Part shown: positions 24,298 to 34,824 of the stretch, one piece after another
Layout of the letters: the number at the start of each line of letters is the position of its first letter
Numbering within the stretch: position 1 is the stretch's first letter
DNA from: Patescibacteria group bacterium
GTDB taxonomy: Bacteria; Patescibacteriota; Gracilibacteria; UBA1369
Assembly: GCA_963169655.1 (NCBI GenBank)
Contig: CAUJCM010000001.1
Coordinates: forward strand, 186,001-250,000
Direction: 5' to 3'
Length of the DNA stretch: 64,000 nucleotides
Translations under genes and position numbers: made by a program
Notes under the pieces: generated by a model
What the model saw: the letters and a program-made list of their open reading frames with translations, nothing else
What the model was told of the DNA's origin: nothing
Databases searched by the model: none

Positions 24298-25038
24298 TTA
24301 TAAATTTAATTTGAACTTAGTGTAAACCATACTAAACCAATTGACAATATTGGAAATATTGTTGGTAAAAATTAATAAACCCATAATGATAAATAATATG
24401 CCAATAAAAATGTTTAAGTAGGCAAATAGTTTTTTATGTTGAATTAAAAATTTGCTAATTTTGTTTAGACCTAATGCTATTAATAAAATTGGAATAGTAA
24501 ATCCAAGACTGTAAAAAAAGAAAAGGATTATTCCACTCAAAAAAGTTTCTGAAGTTGCAGAAAGAGTAAAAATACTACCAATAATTGGTCCATAACATGG
24601 CGTCCAACTAAAAGCAAAAAGTATGCCAATAATAAATGCTGTAAAATAAGTGTTTTTAGATGATTTAATATTATAGAGATTTACTTTAAATTCTCTTTGA
24701 ATGGGAGCCCATTTCAAAAATCCTGTTTGAATAATGCCAAAAATAATTAAAATAATTCCAGCTATTTTTTGTAATAAAATTTGATTTGTAAAAAGAAATA
24801 AACTGATGCCACTAGTGAAAAGTCCAAAAGATGAAAAGATTAAAATATATCCTAAACAAAAACTTAGACTCGCTAAAATTATCTTTTTTTGATTTTTCTT
24901 TTGATGGGCTTCTTGAAAATTTAAACCTGCAAGATAAGCTAAAAACCCTGGAAGAATAGAAATTATACAAGGTGAAAGTATGGAAATTATTCCTCCAAAG
25001 AAGGCGATAAGTATTTGCCAAAGTGAGATTTCAGCCAT
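24298..25038 (-). CDS. CcdA/DsbD-type transmembrane electron carrier
   Basis: A 246-aa membrane protein of the CcdA (DsbD transmembrane domain) family with about six helices. The two redox cysteines are visible in ILSPCIISILPG (first helix) and FSWTPCYGPIIG (fourth helix). It passes reducing power from cytoplasmic thioredoxin to extracytoplasmic thiol proteins, here likely the DsbA-like protein encoded 15 bp downstream. Its start overlaps the 3' end of the upstream LTD gene by 52 bp; the family-typical N-terminus (LWQILIAFFGGIISILSPC) requires this start. Confidence 0.92.
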   Translation of the reverse strand: MAEISLWQILIAFFGGIISILSPCIISILPGFLAYLAGLNFQEAHQKKNQKKIILASLSFCLGYILIFSSFGLFTSGISLFLFTNQILLQKIAGIILIIFGIIQTGFLKWAPIQREFKVNLYNIKSSKNTYFTAFIIGILFAFSWTPCYGPIIGSIFTLSATSETFLSGIILFFFYSLGFTIPILLIALGLNKISKFLIQHKKLFAYLNIFIGILFIIMGLLIFTNNISNIVNWFSMVYTKFKLNL

Positions 25039-26453
25039 TGTTTTATGTTTGGTAAAAAATAGAGAATTGAGATTCCCATTACTATTATAGCAAAAATATA
25101 ATTTATTGAATTGTTATTTGATTGTGGCTCTTTATTATTTGATACAATATTATATGAATGAAGTTTTAGGATATTAAAAGAGCTATTTTGCATTAATTCT
25201 CCAGTAAATTCTCCTGTGATACCGATTTTAAATAATTTTTTTGCAGTTGTGGCTTTAATGACATTTTCATCAAAAATGACCTGGTAAATTTGATCACCAG
25301 ATTTTAATGAAAAAAAATATTGATTTTCAAAATTAGGTAAAGTGATTATTTCTCCTGTAATTGTAATGTATTGAGGATTAGATTGATTGGGAGTGGGAGA
25401 TTTGGTGTATTCCCAAATTGAATTACCATCAATTGTTATTAAAGCATAAGACATTGCTTTTCTGGCATTTTCGTAAATTACTTTATCAATCAATATTCCT
25501 TGAGGATTAAAAAGTCTTATTTGATCATTTGTATTATTGAGATTAATTTTCAATTCTTTCAAATTGATTGCTCTAAACTCATTAGGGGGAATTATTAATT
25601 GGCCTAATTTTTTAGGTTTGCTACCTCCTTCTTGATCATCAATAATCCAATTTATTAAATTAATATTTTTATTGGTATTATTTTTGATCTCTACCCATTC
25701 AGGTAGGTTTGAATTTTCTGGATAGGCAAAAATTTCAGTTATTTGAATTATTGGTTCTTCTTCAATTTGTTTTTCTTGTAGATTTGGAATTTGGTTTTTG
25801 GTTGAAGATTTTGAAGTGGTGGATTTTGTTGTTAATGGTAGAGGATTTTCTTCTTTAATTTTCCAAGAATTTTGATTTTGATTTGATTTAATCCTTTCTA
25901 AAATTTGATTATTTTTAATTTGAGAACTATCAATACAAGAATTGATATCATTAATATCCCATAAGTTTTTTTGCCAAATTTTATTAAAATCTTTTATTTC
26001 AGCTTGGCTGATTGGGACTTTTTTCCAACAAATAAATTCAAGTTTTTCTTGGTTAAGGGAAATTAAAACTTGTTCTGTTGTATTAGTAAGTCCTTTATGA
26101 GATGTGTGTAAGTTTTTAGTTTGATTATTATCTTTTAAGTCAGAATTGAAAATTAATGTGATTAGATCTTGATTTTTTACCCAAAAATCTTCTTCAACTG
26201 TTTTAAATATTTTATCATCGTAAAATTGGAGATTTTTTAAATTAATTTGAGGGAGATTTGTTTCTACTGAAAATATTAAGAAATCTTGATTAGTGTTTTT
26301 GAAAGCTACTTCTTGTAAATGAATTTTATAATCATTATTAGAGATTTCTTGTGTGGAATTGATTTCTTGTATTATTGCTTGAGCATTTATTATTTTAATT
26401 GAGAAAAAGAGATTGCAAAGTACTATGATTAATAGTGAAATATATTTTTTCAT
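24987..26453 (-). CDS. Exported lamin-tail-domain (LTD) membrane protein
   Basis: A 488-aa protein with a signal peptide (about 1-24, ending INAQA), an N-terminal beta-rich region with a cysteine pair, and a Ser/Thr linker. A lamin-tail-like domain spans about 240-345 (ITEIFAYPENSNLPEWVEIKN, then WIIDDQEGGS and DQIRLFNPQGILIDKV). A beta domain and one C-terminal membrane helix (about 455-473) with a short basic tail follow. Bacterial LTDs occur in secreted or surface proteins, often with nucleases; no nuclease domain is seen here. Its 3' end overlaps ccdA by 52 bp, so translation of the two is likely coupled. Confidence 0.75.
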   Translation of the reverse strand: MKKYISLLIIVLCNLFFSIKIINAQAIIQEINSTQEISNNDYKIHLQEVAFKNTNQDFLIFSVETNLPQINLKNLQFYDDKIFKTVEEDFWVKNQDLITLIFNSDLKDNNQTKNLHTSHKGLTNTTEQVLISLNQEKLEFICWKKVPISQAEIKDFNKIWQKNLWDINDINSCIDSSQIKNNQILERIKSNQNQNSWKIKEENPLPLTTKSTTSKSSTKNQIPNLQEKQIEEEPIIQITEIFAYPENSNLPEWVEIKNNTNKNINLINWIIDDQEGGSKPKKLGQLIIPPNEFRAINLKELKINLNNTNDQIRLFNPQGILIDKVIYENARKAMSYALITIDGNSIWEYTKSPTPNQSNPQYITITGEIITLPNFENQYFFSLKSGDQIYQVIFDENVIKATTAKKLFKIGITGEFTGELMQNSSFNILKLHSYNIVSNNKEPQSNNNSINYIFAIIVMGISILYFLPNIKQWLKSHFGKYLSPSLEE

Positions 26454-26601
26454 TGAAAAGTATAGCTAGTGAATTGATTTCAATGACTTTATAAATCGGA
26501 AAAATTAAATGAAAATTAAAATAGTGTAAATTTTGACATATATAGTAGTTATATGCTTTGATTATTTGGTAAATAAATAATTAAAAATTTAAAAAATAAA
26601 G

Positions 26602-28131
26602 ATGGAAACTAATACTATAATTATTTTGGCTGTTATTTCAGGTTTACTTGGAATTATAATTGGTTATTTGGCTAAACAATTTTCTCAAAAAGATAAATTA
26701 GAACAAGATAAAAGAAAGGCTGAAAGTATTTTGTCGGATGCAAATAGCAAAGCTAAAGAAATGTTATTTGAAGCTAAAAATGAAGCTTTGAAAACACTTG
26801 ATCAATATAAAGCTGATGAGGAAAAAAAGAGACAGCAATTAGATAAAATTGAAGCGAGATTAAATGAAAAAGAGGAGAATTTAGAAAAGAAATTAGATCA
26901 AGCTGATAAATTAAAATCAGATTTAGAACAAAAAGCGGAAAAAATAAAACAATTAAGAGTTGATGCAGAAACAGCGTTGGAAAGTCAAAAAAAAGAATTA
27001 GAAAAAATTGCTGGATTTTCTCGAGATGAAGCAAAAGAAAAATTATTTAAAGAAGTTGAAGATTCTTCAAGAAAAGATTTAGCTGAGTTAATTGTGAAAG
27101 TTGAGGAGGAAACTAAAAAAGAATCAAAAGATAAAGCTCGCTTTATTATTGCTGATGCTATTCAAAGGTATGCAGCTGAAGTGGCTACTGAATCAACTGC
27201 GACTGTGGTGGCTCTTCCTAGCGATGATATGAAAGGAAGGATTATTGGTAAAGAAGGTAGGAATGTGATGGCTTTTGAACAGGCTACTGGTGTGGATGTA
27301 ATTATTGATGATACTCCAGGATCTATTGTTATTTCTGGATTTGATTTAGTCAGAAGATATATAGCGAAAATTTCTTTAGAGAAATTGATTTTAGATGGTC
27401 GTATTCATCCTGCAAGAATTGAAGAAGTTGTTGAAAAAACAAAGGATGAAGTAGAAATTATGATTAAAGATTTGGGGGAAAAAGCTATACTTGAAACAGG
27501 AGTAGTTGGTTTGAATCCTAGTTTAGTAAAATTACTTGGAAGACTTAAATTTAGAACAAGTAATGGTCAGAATATTTTAAAACATTCAATGGAAGTTTCT
27601 TATTTGGCAACTAATATTGCAGGTGAACTTGGAGCAGATATAGAAATTTGTAGGAAGGCTGGACTTTTACATGATATTGGTAAGTCAGTAGATCATGAAG
27701 TACAGGGGCATCATGCAATTGTTGGAAGAGATATTTTAAAGAAATTTAATTTGTCTGAAGATATTATTCATTGTGTAGAATCTCATGAAGGAGATATTGA
27801 ACCTAAAACTGTAGAAGCTATGATTGTTTCTGCTGCAAATCAAATAGCTAATGCCAGACCAGGAGCTCAGAGAAATAATTTAGATAGTTTTGTAAAGAGA
27901 ATGGAAGAGTTGGAAAATGTATCTAATTCTTTTGCAGGTGTTAAAGATACTTATGCAATTCAAGCAGGTAATGAGGTAAGAATCTTTGTTAAGCCAGAAG
28001 AGGTAGATGATTATGCTGCTGTAAAATTGACTCATGATATTGCCAGAAAAATAGAAAAGGATATACAATTTGCTGGGCAAATTAAATTGCATTTAATTAG
28101 AGAAACAAGAGCTGAAGATATAGCTAAATAA
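26602..28131 (+). CDS. rny: Ribonuclease Y
   Basis: A 509-aa membrane-bound endoribonuclease that starts mRNA decay. One N-terminal transmembrane helix (about 4-22), a long charged coiled coil (about 25-190), a KH RNA-binding domain (GRIIGKEGRNVMAFEQATGV, about 212-231) and a catalytic HD domain with HDIGK near residue 357 and the later HxxD-type residues. Order and length are those of classical RNase Y. It has an ATG start with no Shine-Dalgarno sequence. The downstream unknown gene follows after 7 bp. Confidence 0.95.
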   Translation: METNTIIILAVISGLLGIIIGYLAKQFSQKDKLEQDKRKAESILSDANSKAKEMLFEAKNEALKTLDQYKADEEKKRQQLDKIEARLNEKEENLEKKLDQADKLKSDLEQKAEKIKQLRVDAETALESQKKELEKIAGFSRDEAKEKLFKEVEDSSRKDLAELIVKVEEETKKESKDKARFIIADAIQRYAAEVATESTATVVALPSDDMKGRIIGKEGRNVMAFEQATGVDVIIDDTPGSIVISGFDLVRRYIAKISLEKLILDGRIHPARIEEVVEKTKDEVEIMIKDLGEKAILETGVVGLNPSLVKLLGRLKFRTSNGQNILKHSMEVSYLATNIAGELGADIEICRKAGLLHDIGKSVDHEVQGHHAIVGRDILKKFNLSEDIIHCVESHEGDIEPKTVEAMIVSAANQIANARPGAQRNNLDSFVKRMEELENVSNSFAGVKDTYAIQAGNEVRIFVKPEEVDDYAAVKLTHDIARKIEKDIQFAGQIKLHLIRETRAEDIAK

Positions 28132-28138
28132 TAATTTT

Positions 28139-28996
28139 ATGAGTCATACTGAAGAATTTAATAAAATCAAAATAGAAAGAGAAAAATTACTTCTTTTGGA
28201 TGATCATTTAGGATGGAATAAAGCACGAGAATTAGCTGTTGAAAATAAAGCTAAAGTTTTTTGTAATTTAATGACTATTTTGAAAAAACCAAATCCAGAT
28301 GATATAGAAATTCTTTATGAAGAGAGAAGATTTGAATCTTTTTGGCATGTAATTGGTACATCTAATTTTGAATATAGAAAGAAAAATAAGTATTGTGTGC
28401 CAGTGAATCCTGAGGTTGAAGATTTAGATTTATTAGGAGCTAATTTTATTGTAGATAAAGCTAATAATTGTTTTTTGATAGAGAGTATAGAACATTGTAA
28501 AGAAGATTATCGTGAGGAATTAATGATTGATGCTAATACAGATAAGCCAGATAATTTTGTAAAGTATTTGAGATATCCATATCGACAAATTTTATCTACT
28601 GAAGAATTAACTCAAGACGGTACTCCAATTGCAGATATTGAAACAAGGGCCTCTACTTTGGTGCGTCAAGTTTTACAAAGTTTAGTGAAGCCAATCAAGG
28701 CTGATAAAATTTTAAATGAAAATATTACTATTCATGATTTGAATTTATATTTTTATCCAATTTATACTTTTGAATATTATTGGAAAACTAAGGATAAAAA
28801 AGCAACAGTTTCTTATGATGGGGTGACAGGAGATGTTGATTTTAAAGCATCAAAAATATCTGATAAATTATCTAAGAATTTTACATCAGATGAAATTTTT
28901 GAATTTTCTAAAGAAATTGCTGGTAGTTTGATTCCTGGTGGAGGGCTTGCGATGATGGTAGGCAGAAAGATTGTTGATATATCAAAAAATAAATAA
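28139..28996 (+). CDS. Conserved-looking protein of unknown function after rny
   Basis: A 285-aa soluble protein, not recognised. It has a helical N-terminus, a mixed middle with scattered cysteines, and a beta segment with LYFYPIYTFEYYWKTKDKKA followed by VSYDGVTGDVDF, then a C-terminal helix bearing GSLIPGGGLAMMVGRKIVDI. The glycine-rich hydrophobic patch near the end could be membrane-associated. It lies 7 bp downstream of rny, so it is probably co-transcribed with it. Start ATG, stop TAA. Confidence 0.7.
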   Translation: MSHTEEFNKIKIEREKLLLLDDHLGWNKARELAVENKAKVFCNLMTILKKPNPDDIEILYEERRFESFWHVIGTSNFEYRKKNKYCVPVNPEVEDLDLLGANFIVDKANNCFLIESIEHCKEDYREELMIDANTDKPDNFVKYLRYPYRQILSTEELTQDGTPIADIETRASTLVRQVLQSLVKPIKADKILNENITIHDLNLYFYPIYTFEYYWKTKDKKATVSYDGVTGDVDFKASKISDKLSKNFTSDEIFEFSKEIAGSLIPGGGLAMMVGRKIVDISKNK

Positions 28997-29017
28997 AAAT
29001 TATTAGAAAAATTTTTA

Positions 29018-29044
29018 TTAGCACTCTTTTAAAAGTTGTGCTAA
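29018..29044. promoter_or_regulatory. CIRCE operator of groES-groEL
   Basis: TTAGCACTC-N9-TTGTGCTAA matches the CIRCE element (TTAGCACTC-N9-GAGTGCTAA) except for two bases in the right arm. It lies 37 bp upstream of the groES ATG. CIRCE is the binding site of the heat-shock repressor HrcA, which is not encoded in this window. Confidence 0.88.
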
Positions 29045-29080
29045 ATTGAGCTCTGTAAATTTTTTAACTATTTTTAAGTT

Positions 29081-29386
29081 ATGACAGATTTAATTAAAAA
29101 AATTAAACCTCTAGAAGATAGAGTTCTTTTGAAAGGAGTTAGTGATATGGAAACTACTGCTTCTGGAATTATTATTCCGGCGACAGCTTCTAAAGATCGT
29201 CCACAAAAAGCTGAGGTTTTGGCAGTTGGTCCTGGAATTTTGAAAAAAGATGGTTCTAGGCTTCCGATGGATGTTAAAGTTGGGGATCAAGTATTGATGT
29301 CAAAATATGCAGCTGATGAAGTGAAAATAGAAGATCAGGAATATTATATTATTAGACAAACAAGTATTTTGGCAGTTATTGGTTAA
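29081..29386 (+). CDS. groES: Co-chaperonin GroES
   Basis: A 101-aa ring-forming co-chaperonin that caps GroEL. It begins IKPLEDRVLLKG as the family does, has a mobile-loop region (METTASGIIIPATA) and the beta-barrel end VKIEDQEYYIIRQTSILAVI. It lies 29 bp before groEL and downstream of a CIRCE element, so both genes are expected to be heat-inducible through HrcA. Confidence 0.96.
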   Translation: MTDLIKKIKPLEDRVLLKGVSDMETTASGIIIPATASKDRPQKAEVLAVGPGILKKDGSRLPMDVKVGDQVLMSKYAADEVKIEDQEYYIIRQTSILAVIG

Positions 29387-29409
29387 TTTTTATAAATAAT
29401 TTAATTTAA

Positions 29410-31095
<1,686 letters not shown>

Positions 31096-31114
31096 TTTTC
31101 TAAAGATTTTTAAT

Positions 31115-31146
31115 AAAAAGGGCTGGTTAATTAATCAGCTCTTTTT
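31115..31146 (+). terminator. Terminator of groES-groEL
   Basis: AAAAAGGGCTG / CAGCTCTTTTT stem with one G-T pair, loop containing TTAATTAA, followed by a T5 run. Confidence 0.8.
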
Positions 31147-31180
31147 AAATATATTTAATCATAACTATGATTTTTTTAAT

Positions 31181-31209
31181 TTGTCCGAAAGCTTTTGAGA
31201 TGTTATATT
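31181..31209 (+). promoter_or_regulatory. Promoter upstream of the 192-aa membrane protein gene
   Basis: TTGTCC (31181-31186), 17-nt spacer, TATATT (31204-31209). It overlaps a possible upstream TTG start at 31195, supporting translation from the ATG at 31243. Confidence 0.55.
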
Positions 31210-31242
31210 GCTGTCAAAGAAAAAATAAATAATTTGCCTTAT

Positions 31243-31821
31243 ATGGCTACAAAAAAAAGTTCAGTAAAAAAAGTAGAAATCACTGATGAATCAGTTGTAG
31301 ATTTGAAAGAGAAGAAAGTGAAAGTTAAGGTAGATGATTCTTTAAATGTGCCGGTTAATTTTAATATTAGTAAAATTAATCATAGTGAACCGGAGATTAC
31401 TTCTCGTCTAGATAGAATTTCCAGAAGCCCAATTGAAACTCATGAAAATAATTTTAATGAACATAGATCTGTTTTTGCTTCTGATGATTTGCATAGAAGA
31501 ATTGAAAGTTTTGCAGATAAATTAGAGCAGGCGGTTATTAAAGTTTCACCACAAAATGGTTTGAAAAATACTGAGAAGAAAGATGATGAACCAATGGATA
31601 AAATCAAAGTAAAATTTGAGAAATTTGTTCAATTAGTTGCAACTAAAGACTTTTTATCTATTTTAGAAAAAAATAAAGATGAAGATATTATTATGTCTTC
31701 AAATTTATTAGCTGAACTTGCTAGTGCTGTGGAAGAAAAAGAAGAAAGAAAATCACCAGTAATTTTTTTAGTTGGTTTAGCTATTGGGGTAATTATTACT
31801 TATTTATTTATAAGTCATTAA
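31243..31821 (+). CDS. Tail-anchored membrane protein of unknown function
   Basis: A 192-aa protein with a basic Lys-rich start (MATKKSSVKKVEI), a long polar, probably disordered region, and a short helical part. One C-terminal membrane helix (FLVGLAIGVIITYLFI, about 172-188) ends with four residues outside. This is a tail-anchored layout with most of the protein in the cytoplasm. No family recognised. A longer reading from TTG 31195 is unlikely because the promoter lies within it. The gene directly precedes pyrH (12 bp) and may be in its operon. Confidence 0.65.
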   Translation: MATKKSSVKKVEITDESVVDLKEKKVKVKVDDSLNVPVNFNISKINHSEPEITSRLDRISRSPIETHENNFNEHRSVFASDDLHRRIESFADKLEQAVIKVSPQNGLKNTEKKDDEPMDKIKVKFEKFVQLVATKDFLSILEKNKDEDIIMSSNLLAELASAVEEKEERKSPVIFLVGLAIGVIITYLFISH

Positions 31822-31833
31822 AATATTTATAAT

Positions 31834-32538
31834 ATGAAATATAAAAGAATCCTTCTTAAATTATCGGGGGAGGCTTTAGCTGGAAAGGAAAAAAATGGAA
31901 TTGATTTTGATTTTGTATATCAGTTAGCAGGTGAAATTAAGAAATTAGTTAAATTGAAAGTTGAAGTAGCAATTGTGATTGGGGCAGGAAATTATTGGAG
32001 GTATCGAAATTTTAAACATATAAAATTAGACAGAGTAAATTCTGATTATCTTGGAATGATAGCAACAATTATTAATTCAATTGTTTTACAAGATATTTTA
32101 AGAACTTTGAAAGTTGATGCTTTTACTATGTCAGCTTTGCCAGTTAGTAATTTAGCGGAAAGATATGATGCTGAAAGAGGAAGAAATTTTTTGGCTAAAA
32201 AAGGAGTTTTAATTTGTGCTGGTGGAACTGGTAATCCTTTTTGTACAACTGACTTTGCAGGGATACTTCGAGCTGGTGAATTGGATTGTGATGTTGTTAT
32301 GAAAGCTACAAATGTAGATTATGTTTATGATAAAGATCCAAGAAAATATAAAGATGCGAAGCCAATAAAGAGTGCGACTTATAGTGAGGTTTTGCAAAAA
32401 GAATTAGAAGTTATGGATTTATCTGCTATAGCTACTGCGAGAGAAGCAAAGATGCCAATAGTCATCTTTAATTTGCATAATCCAAAGAATTTGCTAGATA
32501 TTATAAAAGGAAAAAATATTGGAACATTAATTAAATAA
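31834..32538 (+). CDS. pyrH: UMP kinase
   Basis: A 234-aa amino-acid-kinase-fold enzyme that makes UDP from UMP. It has the N-terminal RILLKLSGEALAG, GAGNYWRYR, the UMP-binding RDxxx-type NSDYLGMIATIINSI, GGTGNPFCTTD and KATNVDYVYDKDPRKY. All are typical of bacterial PyrH, which is regulated by GTP and UTP. It leads a common bacterial order pyrH-frr, here followed by rseP. Confidence 0.96.
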   Translation: MKYKRILLKLSGEALAGKEKNGIDFDFVYQLAGEIKKLVKLKVEVAIVIGAGNYWRYRNFKHIKLDRVNSDYLGMIATIINSIVLQDILRTLKVDAFTMSALPVSNLAERYDAERGRNFLAKKGVLICAGGTGNPFCTTDFAGILRAGELDCDVVMKATNVDYVYDKDPRKYKDAKPIKSATYSEVLQKELEVMDLSAIATAREAKMPIVIFNLHNPKNLLDIIKGKNIGTLIK

Positions 32539-32541
32539 TAT

Positions 32542-33102
32542 ATGAACATCGATCAAATAGTAAAAACTTTAACTGAATCTTTAAAAGGTTCATTAGATCA
32601 TTTACATGAAAACTATTCTGGATTACAAATTGGACGAGCTAGTGCTGCTTTAGTTGAAAGAGTGAAAGTTGAAAGTTATGGATCTGTTCAACCACTTAAA
32701 CAATTAGCAAATATTTCAGTGCCTGATGCTACTACAATACAAATTCAACCTTGGGATAGAAGTATTTTATCTGCAATTGAAAAAGGGATTCAGTTGGCAG
32801 AACTCGGATTAAATCCTCAAAATGATGGTATTGTTATAAGAATTAATATTCCACCTCTAACAGAAGAAAGGAGAAAAGATTTAGTAAAAGTAGTTTATAA
32901 AATGTCTGAAGAAGCTAAAATTGCTATTAGAAATGCTAGACAAAAAGCTATGGATGAAATTAAGAAAGCTAAGAATAATAGTGAAATTTCTGAAGATGAA
33001 CAAAAAGGTGGAGAAAAAATGGTGCAAGAAAAGGTAGATGAATTTAATAAGAATATTGATGAATCTGCTAAATCTAAAGAAAAAGATATTTTAACAGTTT
33101 AA
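32542..33102 (+). CDS. frr: Ribosome recycling factor
   Basis: A 186-aa factor that with EF-G splits ribosomes after termination. Visible are the three-helix-bundle blocks IGRASAALVERVKVESYGSVQPLKQLANIS (split by domain), IRINIPPLTEERRKDLVK and RNARQKAMDEIKKAKN. Length is normal (~185). It starts 3 bp after pyrH ends, which indicates one operon. Confidence 0.96.
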   Translation: MNIDQIVKTLTESLKGSLDHLHENYSGLQIGRASAALVERVKVESYGSVQPLKQLANISVPDATTIQIQPWDRSILSAIEKGIQLAELGLNPQNDGIVIRINIPPLTEERRKDLVKVVYKMSEEAKIAIRNARQKAMDEIKKAKNNSEISEDEQKGGEKMVQEKVDEFNKNIDESAKSKEKDILTV

Positions 33103-33113
33103 TAAAAATTTTA

Positions 33114-34685
33114 ATGACTTTGTTATTTTCTATTTTGGCTTTTATAGTTATTTTTTCTGTGCTGATTTTAATTCATGAATGGGGTCATTTTTATACTGCT
33201 AGAAAATGTGGAGTGAAAGTTGAAGAATTTGGTTTTGGTATGCCACCGAAAATTTGGAAATATAAACCAAAAAATAGTGATACTACTTATACTATTAATG
33301 CTATTCCTTTTGGAGGTTTTGTAAAATTGTATGGAGAAGATAGTAGTGATAAAAAATTATTGAAAGCTAAAAGTAGTTTTTCTGGAAAACCGATTTGGCA
33401 GAAGTCTTTGATTGTTTTAGCTGGTATTTTAATGAATTTAGTGTTGGCTTTTGTATTATTGTATGTTGGACTTGTTGTTGGAATGAAGCCATTACTACTT
33501 AATTCTCAAGATGCATTTCAAGCTATTGATAATGGAACTTTGGAAATAAAAGAGGGAATTATTGTAAAAGCCCCAGGTTTATATGATTTAGGTTTTCAAG
33601 ATGGAGATAAGCTTTTAAGTTTGAATGGACAGCCAATTGTTTTGGGAGATGAAATAGATCAATTAGGGGATAAAGCTAAATTTGTTTTGACAATTGAAAG
33701 AGATGATAAAAAAATGGATTTTCATGGAATTAACAGGAAAAATGAAGGTTTTGCTGAGTTTTATGAAACTTTATTTTTACCAAGATTAATTGTTGCAGAT
33801 GTTGATGACCAAAATGACCAAGGATTTGTTAATGGTGAAGAAATTAAATCTGTGCAGGGGAAAAATATTTATCAATTTGATGATTTAGAGAAAATATTAT
33901 TACCTGTAGAAAGTAAAATAGCGCATAAGTTTGAGCATAATTGGGAATTATATCCTTTGATTATTAGTGAGGTGTTGTCTTCCTCGAATGCTTCTAGATA
34001 TGGATTAAAAGTAGGAGATCAACTTTTATCTGTGAATCATAAAAAAGTACATAATACAGGAGATTTGTATGATGCTATGCAATTAATTGGAGATGATGGA
34101 AAAGTTATTTATGAAGTACAAAGAGGTAGCACTATTATTGAATATTTTATTCCAGTAAATAGTGATGGTATGATTGGAGTTTTAATTTCAGAAGTTAAAA
34201 AGGTTTCAGGTAGAGATTTATATGTTTATTCAGTGACAAAGCCATATTCAGTATTAAAGGTAAATGACGTGTCTTATGGGCCTTTGGTAGCTGTAAAAGA
34301 AGCTGTAATGGAAATTGGAAAGTTATCAGTTTTAACAATAGAAATGTTTGGAAATGTTTTAGCAAGTATATTTACTAAATTTACTATTCCAGAGGGAGTA
34401 GCTGGTCCAGTAGGTATTGCTCAAATGACTTTTGTGTTTGTTCAAGAAGGTTTTATGTCACTTCTTAGATTTACTGCTCTTTTATCATTAAGTTTGGCAA
34501 TTATTAATCTTTTGCCATTCCCCGGACTAGATGGTGGTAGGTTTTTCTTGATGATTATACCTATGCTTATTGGTAAGAAAATTAATCCTAAATTTGAAGC
34601 CATAATTCATTTTATTGGCTTTATTCTCTTGATGTTAATGATTGTTATGGTGACTTTTAATGATATTTTGCGACTTTTTAGTTAG
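33114..34685 (+). CDS. rseP: Site-2 (RseP-type) membrane metalloprotease
   Basis: A 523-aa intramembrane zinc protease. HEWGH at residues 21-25 holds the zinc ligands and catalytic Glu; the distal LDGG near residue 471 (FPGLDGGRF) supplies the third ligand. Two PDZ-like regions (around 150-200 and 285-345) and an extra unrecognised segment make it longer than the usual 420-450 aa. Such proteases release membrane-bound regulators or trim signal peptides. It ends with TAG and follows frr after 11 bp. Confidence 0.92.
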   Translation: MTLLFSILAFIVIFSVLILIHEWGHFYTARKCGVKVEEFGFGMPPKIWKYKPKNSDTTYTINAIPFGGFVKLYGEDSSDKKLLKAKSSFSGKPIWQKSLIVLAGILMNLVLAFVLLYVGLVVGMKPLLLNSQDAFQAIDNGTLEIKEGIIVKAPGLYDLGFQDGDKLLSLNGQPIVLGDEIDQLGDKAKFVLTIERDDKKMDFHGINRKNEGFAEFYETLFLPRLIVADVDDQNDQGFVNGEEIKSVQGKNIYQFDDLEKILLPVESKIAHKFEHNWELYPLIISEVLSSSNASRYGLKVGDQLLSVNHKKVHNTGDLYDAMQLIGDDGKVIYEVQRGSTIIEYFIPVNSDGMIGVLISEVKKVSGRDLYVYSVTKPYSVLKVNDVSYGPLVAVKEAVMEIGKLSVLTIEMFGNVLASIFTKFTIPEGVAGPVGIAQMTFVFVQEGFMSLLRFTALLSLSLAIINLLPFPGLDGGRFFLMIIPMLIGKKINPKFEAIIHFIGFILLMLMIVMVTFNDILRLFS

Positions 34686-34824
34686 ATATTAAAAAATAAT
34701 TTAGGAAAAATTTAATTCGACTTGAAACTTTGGTGATAGTGTTTTGTGATTTAATGAAATGACTTGAAGTAAAATTTTAAACAGTTTAATATCCCCGTAC
34801 CTATTTATTTTTACTTGTGACTTG

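Noticed and set aside
34686-34824. Replication origin next to dnaA
   Set aside because: No TTATNCACA boxes or AT-rich 13-mers cluster in the 140 bp before or the 75 bp after dnaA.
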